A stretch of 64,000 bases of DNA from Fusarium oxysporum f. sp. lycopersici 4287 (lineage: Eukaryota > Ascomycota > Sordariomycetes > Hypocreales > Nectriaceae): contig NC_030988.1 of the NCBI RefSeq assembly GCF_000149955.1, positions 1,822,109 through 1,886,108 of the forward strand. Reading direction: 5' to 3'. The notes beneath the pieces are model-generated. The model had not been told where the DNA came from, searched no databases, and saw only the letters and a list, made by a program, of their open reading frames with translations. Positions 21,753 to 32,366 of the stretch are shown here, piece after piece. The position numbers and the translations under genes are program-made. Numbering within the stretch: the first letter of the stretch is position 1; each line of letters opens with the position of its first letter.

Positions 21753-22319
21753 TCAATCAATATGGATGCGGCGGGACTCATGTTTCTTGACCTTCGGGAC
21801 AATAATACTCAGGATCCCGTCTTGAAAGCCGGCGCTGACACTATCCTGATCCACAGGAGATGGGAAGGTGAAGGTGCGGGAGAACTCGCCGATGCTGCGC
21901 TCAGCAATCCAATACTTCGTCTTTTCGCCATGTTTGTCGCCCTTTTCTGGCTGTTGAGGCTGCGATTTATTGTGGTCGTCGCCATCGCCTTTAATAGCTC
22001 CATGCGCAGATGGGCCTTCGACAAAACCTGCAGGAGGGTTCCCTGAGGTATAGGTTCGCTCGGACTTTCCACGGATGACCAGTGTCTGCGGCTCAGTAAA
22101 CTCGAGCTGCACCTCCTTCTTGTTAATACCAGGAAGTTCCCCATGGAGTTCGTAAGCCCGAGGCGTCTCGCAAATATCAAACCTGGGCTGCCAGTGGATC
22201 ATTCCAGTGTTATGAGTATTCTGATCTTTTCGGGAGTATGTGTCGTAATCTTCGAGAAGTCGGAAGATTGGGTGAAAGGGGGAATCAGAATTATAAAGGC
22301 TGCGAGGGAAAAGAGCCAT
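21753..22319 (-). CDS. small heat-shock protein (Hsp20/alpha-crystallin, fungal Hsp30 type)
   Basis: Cytosolic ATP-independent chaperone that holds unfolding proteins. From ATG 22319, 188 residues, no intron: N-terminal MALFPRSLYNSDSPFHPIF, then the alpha-crystallin domain from WQPRFDICETPRAYELHGELPG. A Gly/Lys/Gln-rich hydrophilic insert splits the domain, as in other fungal Hsp30 proteins. The closing strand motif is GILSIIVPK. An upstream in-frame ATG at 22427 would add 36 residues, but the 22319 start matches the family pattern and sits about 155 bp from a TATA box. The gene looks intact. Heat or stress induction is expected from the family; I could not define a clear heat-shock element. 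Confidence 0.88.
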   Translation of the reverse strand: MALFPRSLYNSDSPFHPIFRLLEDYDTYSRKDQNTHNTGMIHWQPRFDICETPRAYELHGELPGINKKEVQLEFTEPQTLVIRGKSERTYTSGNPPAGFVEGPSAHGAIKGDGDDHNKSQPQQPEKGDKHGEKTKYWIAERSIGEFSRTFTFPSPVDQDSVSAGFQDGILSIIVPKVKKHESRRIHID

Positions 22320-22472
22320 CGTGCGTACTTTGTTGGCAATGGAATGTGGAAAGATGCGTTTGTTGGTAAGTAAACCGCCTATTGTTTTGCGTGCTTGTTG
22401 AGAAACTAGTGATCTGCAGGGATACATGGGAAGTCATTATAGCTCATCGTTCTGAAAGTCAGCTGCTGGGGG

Positions 22473-22480
22473 TATATATA
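22473..22480 (-). promoter_or_regulatory. TATA box of the small heat-shock gene
   Basis: TATATATA palindrome about 155 bp upstream of the ATG at 22319; minus-strand context is GCTATATATACCCCC. Strong TATA boxes are usual for fungal stress genes. Confidence 0.55.
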
Positions 22481-22481
22481 G

Positions 22482-23184
22482 CATTAAAGAAGGCAAAGTC
22501 TTTACATCTGACTGGAGAGGACGCTCCGTGGCTCTATAGAAAGGATTTGCTCATTGTCAATGTGTTGTAAGCTCAACATGATTCGGCATGATCTGATGCA
22601 ATGATTGAAGTGAAGGGTGCCTCTAAATGCAGCGCCAGTAATACCCATGTGGGAACAGTAGTGTTGTGTAAGTGATCTGACTTCCTTCTAGACAGAGTTT
22701 TTGGCATTGTAACAATGACGTGTTTCCTTATCAACTTTACAATTTATGATCTGATCCAAGACGACTCAGTTGACACCTAGAGACATTGTCTCCTGACCGC
22801 GGTCTTACCCCGCAATTGCCATCACGCCATTATAGGCTTTAGACCCAATGGTGTAAACCTTCCCTCATGGCTAGCAGTGAGTCGTGCCGACTGAGGTTAT
22901 CTAAAGGACATTAGGTGATTGCTATGGGCGAAATAGTGACATAATCCACTCAAGCAAGACCAACAGCTAGGTGAGAGGATAGCTGTCTGATCAACTACTA
23001 TTTCGTCATACCTATTCTTCAATGGTTCCCAATAAGCGTCGAGGCCATGCCATTTTGCCACCTTAGTGCACCTAACTCTGGATATATCGTTCCGTTTTAT
23101 ACAAATCAAGATACCCATCTTAAACACCAAAGAGGAACAAACGGCCTCGTTCACACATATCCTTGTTTACTCTTCATATACAAC
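22482..23184. other. intergenic between divergent genes
   Basis: Shared upstream region of the heat-shock gene (-) and the F-box-like gene (+). A possible earlier in-frame ATG for the latter lies at 23047. No other feature recognised. Confidence 0.4.
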
Positions 23185-24546
23185 ATGCCTTTAGGTCTGG
23201 AAAGCTGTCCAGAACCCGTTGTCGAATGCATTGCTCAGCTGCTAGACTTCGACGATATTCGCAATCTTCGCCTTACCTGCAAATCACTTGCCTTGAAATC
23301 CTCACAGTATCGTTTCAGGACGTTCTTTCGTTCGAAACATGTCAATGTCACGGTTGATGCTCTACGGACATTCGCTGAGGGTATTCAAGCTGGGGGTCTT
23401 CGATGTCTAATCCAGTACCTATATCTTGTAGGTATTGTCAAGGAATGCGAAAGCCGGAAACCACGGAAGGAAAATTATTGGCAAAAAGAAGAAACACGGA
23501 GGATGCAAGTCAATCTACTTAGCCAAGCATTCAACGGGCTTGCAAAATACAGCAAGAACGGAAGTCTTCGGTTGCTTACGCTACGAGTAGCCATTGTCCG
23601 TAACGGCGAAGAAATGACCTTACGTGCCGATTCAGGGCCTTTAGTCCCCTTGCAGAAGAGTGTGTGGCTATGCACAATGCACACGTTTGATACAGTTGTA
23701 TCTGCATTAGCCGCGAGCAGCTTGCGCATTGACAGCCTCAACATCTTCAGCGAACCGGACATGCATTGTTCTAGCTTGGTGTGCGATCAAATCAATGCAA
23801 TCGACTGGAATGACTCCGGTTTTGCCAAGACTTTGGCAACCCTAAGGTCATTATCAATAAGCCTCTCCACTCGGGTTTTCGCGTTTCGTAGAGCTCTACA
23901 AGAGAACAAACAGGACGTGGGGCGATCCTCCAAGAAGGATGCGGCTGAGGTACAAGCAGAAGCTGGAGATGAAAACGACTTTGTCGGCCTTTCAGGACTG
24001 CTTCGGCTATGCAACCAACTTGAAAACTTGGAAATAGATTATCTTCGGATCCCAATGGGTTATTCGGCCTTAGTCGGTCATTTCTACTACGAAACCATTC
24101 TACAGCGCATAGTCGAACTTGATAGGCTGCCCATCCTAAAGCGTTGCAAGTTTTCTGGGGTTTCTGCCAAAGAGACGGATCTGCTTGGATTTATTCAGCG
24201 GACACGAGTCCGTGAGCTATCACTCGAGAAGGTGATACTATGTACAGGAACATTTCGGTCAACCTTCGATTACTGTACCAGCAGGGCGGCAAGTATGACG
24301 AAGCTACATTTTGACACTTTATATGAGACTTTATATGATAGGCATTATGTCGAGAAAATGATTTTTTTTGCCGGTGGCGGAAAGTCTCGAATAGGTTTTC
24401 CTTCCGCATCCGCTACTGAAAGGCTGGACCGAGAAGGGGAGAGTGTTAGGACTTCTATTACTTACTATATCTCACCACGAACGCCGATCGACAATTCTTG
24501 GATCCCAGAATGGGGGAGGTTCAGGCGCACGGAAAATGGCACATGA
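23185..24546 (+). CDS. F-box-like protein with leucine-rich C-terminal part
   Basis: A 453-residue intronless frame. Residues about 6-45 (CPEPVVECIAQLLDFDDIRN followed by LRLTCKSLALKSSQYRF) fit an F-box: Pro at the start, hydrophobic spacing, and LRLTCKSL as the second helix. The rest is a loose leucine-rich repeat-like fold with phrases such as LENLEIDYLRIP and VRELSLEKVIL. F-box proteins dock substrates to SCF ubiquitin ligases; the substrate here is unknown. Start chosen because MPLGLESCPEP leads straight into the domain; ATG 23047 would add 46 unrelated residues. The frame has no lesions despite transposon neighbours. Confidence 0.75.
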   Translation: MPLGLESCPEPVVECIAQLLDFDDIRNLRLTCKSLALKSSQYRFRTFFRSKHVNVTVDALRTFAEGIQAGGLRCLIQYLYLVGIVKECESRKPRKENYWQKEETRRMQVNLLSQAFNGLAKYSKNGSLRLLTLRVAIVRNGEEMTLRADSGPLVPLQKSVWLCTMHTFDTVVSALAASSLRIDSLNIFSEPDMHCSSLVCDQINAIDWNDSGFAKTLATLRSLSISLSTRVFAFRRALQENKQDVGRSSKKDAAEVQAEAGDENDFVGLSGLLRLCNQLENLEIDYLRIPMGYSALVGHFYYETILQRIVELDRLPILKRCKFSGVSAKETDLLGFIQRTRVRELSLEKVILCTGTFRSTFDYCTSRAASMTKLHFDTLYETLYDRHYVEKMIFFAGGGKSRIGFPSASATERLDREGESVRTSITYYISPRTPIDNSWIPEWGRFRRTENGT

Positions 24547-25177
24547 TTGTGAAGATTCGGTTTTTATTCGCTTCTTCCTTTCCGCAACAGAAGTCTCTGA
24601 TGAAATGTATGTTGCAGCGCAGAGCACACTGAACTTGTCATGGTTCTAACCGTGTGAAATAAATAACCCCTGTCAGTCATGGTGAATAATACCCCTCCTT
24701 CCAGCCTAAGCAAAGATCGTGCCACCGACCAAGATGTGAGTATGCTGCCTAAAGCTTAGCTCCGTCCATGACTGACCTCTTCCGCGTAGTCTTATGATCA
24801 GTTTAGACGAGGACGGTATGAAAGGAAGCAAGTCTTAACATGGGAGCTTAAGGTTACTGTCAAGCAAGTTCTTAGTTATTATACTTTTAGATGAGTTCCT
24901 ACCTAGCGCCCACAAGAGATCGGGGCAAAACCTGCGAATTAGCCAATTGATAGTTTATACTTCTAATTTGGACCCTTATATCCCAGGGATTAACAAAGGC
25001 TCGACATATCAATCGTAAAATATACCAATGGCTTTTCTATAATATCGGCAGTGTATGTTCTGTGTGTCCGCGCCATTCATGGCCCGAATGTGTGGTTTTG
25101 TTTGGTCCAGCATATTTGGATTATTTCGTATAGGGTAACATACGTCATTGGTATATATATGGTTCGGAAAGCAATTA
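24547..25177. other. intergenic, no gene seen
   Basis: 3' flank of the F-box-like gene running to the left end of Pogo-B. No coding frame supported. Confidence 0.4.
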
Positions 25178-25278
25178 ACGTGTTTGATAAGCGGGTGAGC
25201 CAGATAAGCAGGTGAGCCACTTTTTATCACCTAGATAATAAGATTACTTCTAAAAACACCATAACGTACATGATAAGC

Positions 25279-25571
25279 AGAACTTATCGTGGGGTCGTTT
25301 TGCGGAGTAATTTCGGGAAATCGTATGTGATTACACAACTACCATCTGATAAGTGCCCGGCGCCGCGCACGCGAATATCTCGACGGTTAGGAGCCAAATC
25401 GATGCAATTTCAGGGCCGGAGGACTGCTACGCTCTGGCGGTCCGTTTGGTTCAAGAGCGACGTTGTATAGATGAGCGGGCGCTGAGATATTTGCATGTGC
25501 AGCGGCTGGGGGGCCAGGCTTTGCTGCAAGGACTACGACATAGCAATGCGCTAATCCTGCTGCTCCTTAAT

Positions 25572-25607
<36 letters not shown>

Positions 25608-28390
25608 ATTAATAAAAGAATATGCCTTCTAGATAGATAACTGGATACAGACTAGTTACCGCTATAAATATATAAAGATCCTACCTGATGGCCAGCTTAC
25701 TGTCGACGAGGGGCAGTCCGCCTTCTCCCTAGCCGAGCCCAGCGCCCCCGATGGCCCTGGCCCCGAGTCGGCCTTGGTCCCGGGCCTGGGTCATCGGGCA
25801 CGGGGGTCCCTACCTGTACCCGTATCCGGCCCTGGCCCTGGCCCCGCCGGCGGCGCTGTTTGAGCTCGTCGATGAGCCGATTCAAGCTCTGGCCGGCGCG
25901 TAAGAGCTCTAGCTCTGCAACTGCCTCCTCCTCGCTCTTGCCGGACGCCGTGCGGGCCAAGAGCTCGTCCCAGATCACCTTCCGGCGACAGAACTGCACC
26001 CTGATCCCGTTCCCCGGGCGCCAGCGGCTTCCCCACGTCTCTTCTAGCACCCGTACGGCCGGCTGACCTGCAATCCCTTCCTCCCATTCCTTCCAGACAT
26101 CCCGCACTGTAAAGACCTTAGCCAGGGCTGCAACGACGGGCATACCTGGTACTGGAGGCTCTGGAGCCGGAGCCGGAGCCGTATTGAAGTTCAAGGTAGG
26201 GGCTGTCGACGGCGCCGGCGCCGGCGCCAGCGACACTGCTGGCCCGGCTCCAAAGTGGCCGGTAAAGGTGACAGGGACCTTGCCTTGGAGGAGGGCATCG
26301 AGGCCGTCCTGAATTCCTTCTAGCTGGGCCTCTAGCCGGATGGCCAGCCGCTGGCTATTCTGTAAGACGGCCTCGCGTGTGCTCTCTAACACACCGCTAA
26401 GCTCTGGCAGCGCGCATTGTACGAGCAGGCTTAACGGCTCCGTAGCCCCTACCGCGTCAGAGCGAACGGCGACGGCGAACTCATCCCATTCGGGCCCGTT
26501 AAAAGGGGCGTAGGCGAAGAAGGGTAGCGACGGATAGCGAGGCTGCAATACAGCCAGGTCCTGTAACAGTACTATGCGCAGGCGCCGCATAAGCTTAAGG
26601 AAGCCGTCGGCGGCTAGGTCGTCGTCGTCGAGGCCACCTTCTGCCCAGCATTGCCGGCGCGCGCGAGCCTCAAAGCGAGGCTCCCACTCCTCGATCCACG
26701 GCCAGAGCTGCTTTTGTAAGACGTACGGGGGCTCGTGGGCCGCACGCGCGAGGAAGTAGTCCCGGGTGACGCCGAGAAGCCGGCAACAATACGCATGAAC
26801 TGGCGCGGTAGACGCGTAAGATAGGCCTGGCAGAGCACGCTCTGGTTCCAGCGCCGGCCTGCGAGATCTGGGCGAGCGACGTGCCGTGGGTCTCCGCGTC
26901 CTGGGCGCCTACCCTGCGCGGGAGGTGCGTCTTCTTTGACGCCATAAGGCAGCAGCACCGAAGATACGCCAGGTCTCTTGTAGCTGCGTCGGGTACGAGA
27001 GCTCCTGCTCGCGGTCCCGTCCGACAAGAACCTTGATCCGATACCAGTCCTGGCGGCGCCGGAAGGACGGGGACGGCTCGCCGGCAACGTGCCAGCGCCA
27101 GAAGAAGAGCTGTGCTAAGGCCCCTTGCGTACAGAACAAGGGGTCCTTATGCCGGAGGGCACCCATGAACTCTTTCTTTGCCGTCTTGTTTAGCTTACCG
27201 TCTTGCAAAAGGGTAACGAGGCAGCCACAGGGGCTCGGGCCTTCTGAAGACGGATAGTCGAGTAGAGACAGGTCTGCAAGCTCCATCTTACGGCGGTTTT
27301 CCCCCGTAAGAGGTAGTAGTGGCCGAATAGGAGGTCAACTCGCGTACGGAGGTTTTGCGGCATGTATGCGGCCCCGCTGAGAAGGAGATCCTGGACCCGG
27401 AGCCATTCGTCGGGTGAATAGCCGGCCTGGATCCCGTCAGTCCCGCGGTCTTTAAAGGAGGCGCGGTCGTGCTTCCCCCGCTGCCGGCCGCGTTGCTCAA
27501 GGAAGCCTCATACGGCGGCGCCCCGGGGGTTTTCCGTGTTTGCGTTGCCGTGGGCTACCTGGAGCCGCCAGAGCTCGATAACGGCCGCGATATAGGCGTC
27601 GATAGTGCCCCTCGTAAGCAGAGATCCTTCGGCAAGGTCTGCTGCAGCTGGCGCAAGGGCCGTGGGTGGCACGTAGCCCTCGCGGTCGTCCGCAAGCAGC
27701 TCGGCGGCCTCAGCCAGGGGGACCTCTAGGGCTTCGGCTAGGCTTTCGGCCTCTGCCAGGGCCGCGGCCTCGAGCTGCTCCTGTTCGAGCTGCCGCCGTA
27801 ACTGTACAGCCTTTCCTTTGCCACCCCGTGCCCGTGGTTTCTTTTGCGGCGAGGCAACGCGTCGTAAGAGGATATCCTCTTTGAGCCACGCTGCTAGCTT
27901 GTCTGGAGTTACGAGCTCGCCGTCGGGCCAGCTATAAAGTGAGCCGTCTGCCGCAGCCCGAGGCGTACGGCACCAGGCCTATAAGTTCTCGTCTATTAGC
28001 CGCCTATGGGACTCTACGTAAAAAAAAGAGACAAGGGCAAAGGGGAAAAGAGAGGGCGGCGGCCGGGGGAACGTGCCTTCCACTCCCGCTGCTTCGCAGC
28101 ATAACTCCGTGCCGTGTTCGCCGGCTGTTCGTCCTTCTTCGCCTGAAGGCCCGCCCTCCGGGCGGCACGGGCACGCTCGTCTGCGGCCGTGTACGAGTCG
28201 TCTGCGGCCATCTTGGTCGATCAAGGCCTTTCGACGTGGTGTTTGTTTCCTGTCTGGGGCCTGATAAGTTGCGGGGAACTTATCAAATGCACTTATCAGG
28301 CGCCGCGCACACGATTTCACGGGCCGCTTTTTGCGGGGGATAAGTCGTCACGTGGTCGGAGCGAATTACGACGTAATTGCGGGCACCATC
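25279..28390 (-). mobile_element. Crypton-like tyrosine-recombinase transposon
   Basis: A GC-rich 3.1-kb insertion lying exactly between two GATAAGC copies (25272-25278 and 28391-28397) inside the left terminus of Pogo-C. It has no terminal inverted repeats. Both ends are rich in GATAAG/CTTATC hexamers: 25283, 25348, 28263, 28279, 28292 and 28339, besides the two flanking copies. It contains one long minus-strand gene of the Ndc10-like/GCR1_C type carried by fungal Cryptons. An A30 run lies at 25576-25605. Superfamily assignment rests on the protein; boundaries rest on the interrupted Pogo-C terminus. Confidence 0.82.
25697..28211 (-). pseudogene. Crypton recombinase with GCR1_C DNA-binding domain, decayed
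   Basis: ATG 28211 begins MAADDSYTAADERA; the first exon ends KQREWK at 28077. A likely GC-AG intron (27979-28076) leads to AWCRTPR. Then come an Ala/Glu-rich coil, the Ndc10-domain-like recombinase (EWLRVQDLLLSG near 27400; MELADLSLLDYP; RHKDPLFC; FFWRWHVAGEP near 27090; YLTRLPRQFMRIVAGF near 26810), and a GCR1_C domain (VFTVRDVWKEWEEGI ... WRPGNGIRVQF, about 26110-25980). Lesions: TGA at 27508-27510 and four apparent single-base losses near 27301, 26941, 26852 and 26776. The family catalyses recombination through a circular intermediate; this copy cannot. Confidence 0.82.
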
Positions 28391-28489
28391 GATAAGCATG
28401 TGAACCATCCAAGTATGTGAACCACTTTTCCTACACCATATAGGCAGATATCATCATAAAAACACAACAAATCAATTAATCAATTAAAA

Positions 28490-30147
28490 CTACTTACTAT
28501 ATTCTTCCCCAGACATCCTAATTACTACCTGACACGTCCTTGCATTATGTCCGGGCTTACCGCACACTCCACAGCGCCGAACCCCCGGTCCGACCGACTT
28601 TCTTTGACCGCTACTTCTTGACGATTCTGCAACTACCTGCGCATCAACATCCATCTGGTCAATTGCCTGCCTTGCTTCATCTACTATCATTACTCCTCCC
28701 TTCTGTAGTCGGGTTATTTTTGCCCTTCGGCACCGGCTTAGTATCTTATTTGCCTCTTGAACATCATCCAGCCTGGCTGTCAGTATGGTAATCTTATGCA
28801 TACATTCCTTTGTTGACTTCTCTAAAGACTTCATAGCTTCAATAACCGACTCTGGAGAGCTACTGTGATGTCTTCTGATTCGTCGTTCAAGGTATTCAGA
28901 CTGAGAGCCAGCCTCAAGCACGGACTTTGGCGTCTTTGAGACCCAAGGGGTTGAAGGGTTAGCGACGTCTTCAGCAGGCGTTGGAGTCCACAGCTGCACA
29001 TCAAGCTTTGAGACCACACTTTCTGGGTCTAAGGGAACAAGCCCGGCTCCTCTAAAGGCTGACTTGATATTTTTTTCGGTCATAGTAGCTTGATGCGCGG
29101 CATAAAAGGCCGGGAAGAATTCGGTCTTAGATACATGTGTTATAGAGCATCTGATCAAAGGCTCAATTTCTCGACCGTAAGCGTTTTTAAGTAGGTTAAA
29201 GTACCCAACATCAAGAGGCTGGAGTAGATGAGACGAATGAGGTGGCATACAAAGTGTAATGATCTTATGTTCCTCGCAATATCTGTCAAAATCGACAGAG
29301 TGGTGACTTTCATGGCCATCGAGGATCAGAAGACGATAGGAACCAACTGATCGGTTGCTTGTACACCGATCAAGGTGCTTTAGCCACTCAAGACCTAGCT
29401 CGTTATTTGTCCACCCATTTTGGCTCGTTGCAATAACCCAATCGGCTGGGAGGTTGCTTTCTCGGTACCAGTTGGCGAGGTGATATTGGCCCCCACCGAT
29501 GATAAACGGCTGGATCGCCCAGCCTGCCGCATTAATCGCCTGAATGACCGTAATCCATTCCCGGTTTCCAGGCTGCACTGATTTAGGTCGTCCACGCCTG
29601 TCTGTGCCTGTGACAACCATTCCGCTTGCAATCATGCCTATAAGGAAGCCAGTCTCGTCAAAGTTCCAGATATCATCGGATCGAATGCCGTACTTCGCAA
29701 TTGTATTCGCTACAAGCGTAAACCAATTGCGAATAATAGTTGGATCTTCGCGTTTGGCTCTCCGATAGTCATATTTACGAAAAAAAAGCGCATCTTAAGC
29801 TCTTTATGGCGCGTGACGAAGTTATGAGCCCAGCGCTTGCCGACAGGTAGTGCATTGCGGTCAGCAAGCAGTCGGTTGGCCATTTCTTCAACAGCACGCA
29901 GTCGGGGAGGAAATCCTCGCGTATCTAGGTCGAGAATAAACTGAACTATAATCTGTTCCTCTAGATTTGATAAACGGCGTGATTTTGGAATCCAATCGCA
30001 TCGAGATTGGAGACCATTCTGTCGGTGACGTAAGGTTATGCGATTAACTTTATACATATCTGCAGCGCATCGGAGGCTTAATTTAGGATTATTTTGAAGT
30101 GCCTGAAGGGCAAGAAGTATTCTAGCTTCGTAATTTGGGTCTGACAT
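28490..30147 (-). pseudogene. Pogo-C transposase, single +2 slip
   Basis: A pogo/Fot1 DDE transposase of about 535 residues on the minus strand. From ATG 30147: a psq-type helix-turn-helix (LSLRCAADMYKVNRITLR), then the CENP-B-like part ending GKRWAHNFVTRHKE. DDE core: DIWNFDETGF (29662 region), LLILDGHESH (29320 region) and SHLLQPLDVGYF. Then a coiled coil and a C-terminal CCHC knuckle CGVCGKPGHNARTC. The only lesion seen is an A8 run (29780-29787 on the plus strand) where the Pogo-I copy implies two fewer bases, shifting frame after KELKMRFF. Otherwise the gene is open to its stop. Confidence 0.88.
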
Positions 30148-32366
30148 GCTTGGTGGTTGATAAATCAATTGATTAAGTGAAATGTTAGGTGTAGGAGGGA
30201 AAAGTGGTTCACATGCTTGGATGGTTCACATGCTTATCATGTACGTTAACCTTTTAAATCAATTAAAACTAATCGCTATATTCTTCCACATTAACCTCGA
30301 TTTCCTCCTGACAGGTCCTTGCATTATGCCCGGCCTTGCCGCATTTGCTACAATGCATAACTCTCGGTCCCCTTGACCCTCTGCAACCACCACTTCTCGA
30401 CGACTCGGCCGCTACCTGCGTATTAACATCCATCTGATCAATTACTTGTGATGCCTCTTCTATAACTAGGGGCCCTCCTTTCTGTAGTCTAGTTCGTTTT
30501 CCCCTCTGGCGCCGGCCTACTATCTTATTCTCTTGTTTAAGTTGTTTTACCCTATCCTCTAGTAGGACTATCTTATAGACAAGAACGCTTGTTGCCTTTT
30601 CAAAATGCCTAACAGGTTGGATAATTGACTCTGAGGAGCTGCTTTTATGATTAATGATCTATGTCTTTAGATACTTAGAATATAATTGAGCCTCTAGTAC
30701 TGTCTTTGGGGTCCTTGAAGCCCAGGGGGTCGAAGGTGCCGTGACCTCTATAGGAGGCGTCGGGGTCCGTAACTGCACATCCATCTTTGAGATGATATTT
30801 TCTGGGTCAAGGGGAGCAAGCCCGGCTCCTCTAAAACCTCCCTGGATATTACTTTCTGTAATAGTAGCTTGGTAGGCGGCGTGGAAGGCGGGAAAGAACT
30901 TGGTCTTTGATATAAGTCACGGGACCGGGTTCCCGTCACCCCGGGTTCCCGTCACCCCGCTTTAAGCCTCAACACCATAACCTCGATATCTTCAACTATA
31001 TAGAAATCAATAGAAAGAAGCTTAATTTTAATCTAATTTCTTTATACTAATAAAAGAAGCTTATATTTATTAAAAGAAATAACCTAGTTAACTTTACTTC
31101 CCTGTTGTATTTACTACAATAGTGTCCCTTTGCTTCATAGACCTCCTTTAAGCTATATACCTTCTGATTTGGATCTAATGTAAGCTTCCTTCTCCTTGAG
31201 ACCTCTGATTGGTTGATTTTCTCGCTTAATATCCTATTTTCATCTGATATTAAAGCTAATTCAACAGCCCGTTCATCAAGTCCCTTTCCAATCGTCTGAA
31301 ACAAGTGCCTCTTTGTTGGTGTAAGTGCCTTATTGCCTAATTCGGCTCTTGCAAGCTGCATAACATCAGATAGCTTATGTGGTGCTTTAAGATAAGGTAA
31401 TTGAGAGCTTGTATTAGCTGGTGGTGTAGTCGGATTGCCTGATTCGGCAGCTTGAGCCTCATTTTCATCCGGCATTACATATTTACTTGATAACGGTCTC
31501 ATAACGTTAATAGGCCACAAGTCTGATGCAAGCCAGCCGGCCCGGATCTTCTCTTCGGTAAAGGCAGCAGCCCAAGCCTTAAAATAACACCTTAAAAAGG
31601 CGGCCTTAGCTGTATTTCCTTGTTCAACGAGTAGGGCTTCCAACTCAAGTTCGCGGCGATATATAAGCTTCAATAAGCTAAATATAGTTAAATCAAGAGG
31701 CTGAAGGACATGTGACGTATACGGCGGAAGGTAACAGGGGTAGATATTATGCTTAAAGCAAAGAAAGATAAACTCATCCGTTAAATGGCTCTCATGCCCG
31801 TCTAAGAAAGGAAGTCTCTCTTCCCCTTCCTTTTTAGGCAATGCACACGGGATGAAGACCTCCTTGAGCCATAGGGCTGCGATCTCGTTAGTGGTCCAGC
31901 CCTTCGGTGACGTTGCAAAGCGCCAATTGCCTAAAAAGGAAGGATCCCTCGGAAACCATTGTTGTTGCGGCTGATCCCCTTTGAAGATAACAAAGGGCGG
32001 AAGGGCCGTGCCGTCGGCACATATAGCTTCCGTTATTGTAACCCAGCCGCGCCTATGAGGGCTTCTTTTTAAGGTCTTCCTCTTCTCTGATTGGCCAACT
32101 ACTAAGCCGTTAATACTGACCCCTTGGAAGATCCCCGTTTCATCCATATTCCAACGGTTACAGCCGCGGATTACCGTGATCTCGGGCTTCTTTAATTGGT
32201 CGAACCAAGTCCGGATAATAATTGCCTTTGCCCCTTTAATACGCTTATATTCAACTCTAACTGCTTTAAGCGTTTTGATTCGTTCAGAGCGTGCGAGAAA
32301 TCGGGTAACCCAATGCTTGCCGAGAGGTTTGTTATCGCCTTATAAGCTTAAAATACGGATACCATA

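Larger units (their letters stand above)
25264..30246 (-). mobile_element. Pogo-C: Fot1/pogo element with a nested Crypton
   Basis: Right terminus, read inward: ACGTACATGATAAGC, ATGTGAACCA, TCCAAGC, ATGTGAACCA. The left terminus has the first 15 bases at 25264-25278; the remainder resumes at 28391 with GATAAGC then ATGTGAACCA. The sequence between is the Crypton-like element. Excising it leaves a 1.86-kb Fot1-sized transposon with matching ends and a TA duplication (25262-25263 and 30247-30248). Confidence 0.9.
25178..30912 (-). mobile_element. Pogo-B: Fot1/pogo element split by Pogo-C and Pogo-D
   Basis: The left terminus at 25178 (after TA 25176-25177) reads ACGTGTTTGATAAGC, then the 10-bp unit GGGTGAGCCA, GATAAGC and AGGTGAGCCA. 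Pogo-C sits at TA (25262-25263 / 30247-30248) in its 3' untranslated part. The minus-strand transposase C terminus resumes at 30264 (stop) up to 30912, where Pogo-D interrupts at TA. Perhaps 20 bp of Pogo-B follow Pogo-D at 37519-37538; the rest is lost. The coding segment keeps KDVQLRTPTP-type sequence and a CCHC knuckle (CSKCGKAGHNARTC), with one TAG near 30660. Confidence 0.8.

Noticed and set aside
22320..22427. N-terminal extension of the small heat-shock protein from ATG 22427
   Set aside because: The added 36 residues are unlike the family; MALFPRS at 22319 is the expected start. A targeting peptide cannot be fully excluded.
25576..25605. A30 run as a retrotransposed poly(A) tail
   Set aside because: It lies downstream of a minus-strand gene, so on the coding strand it is poly(T), and no processed gene copy precedes it.
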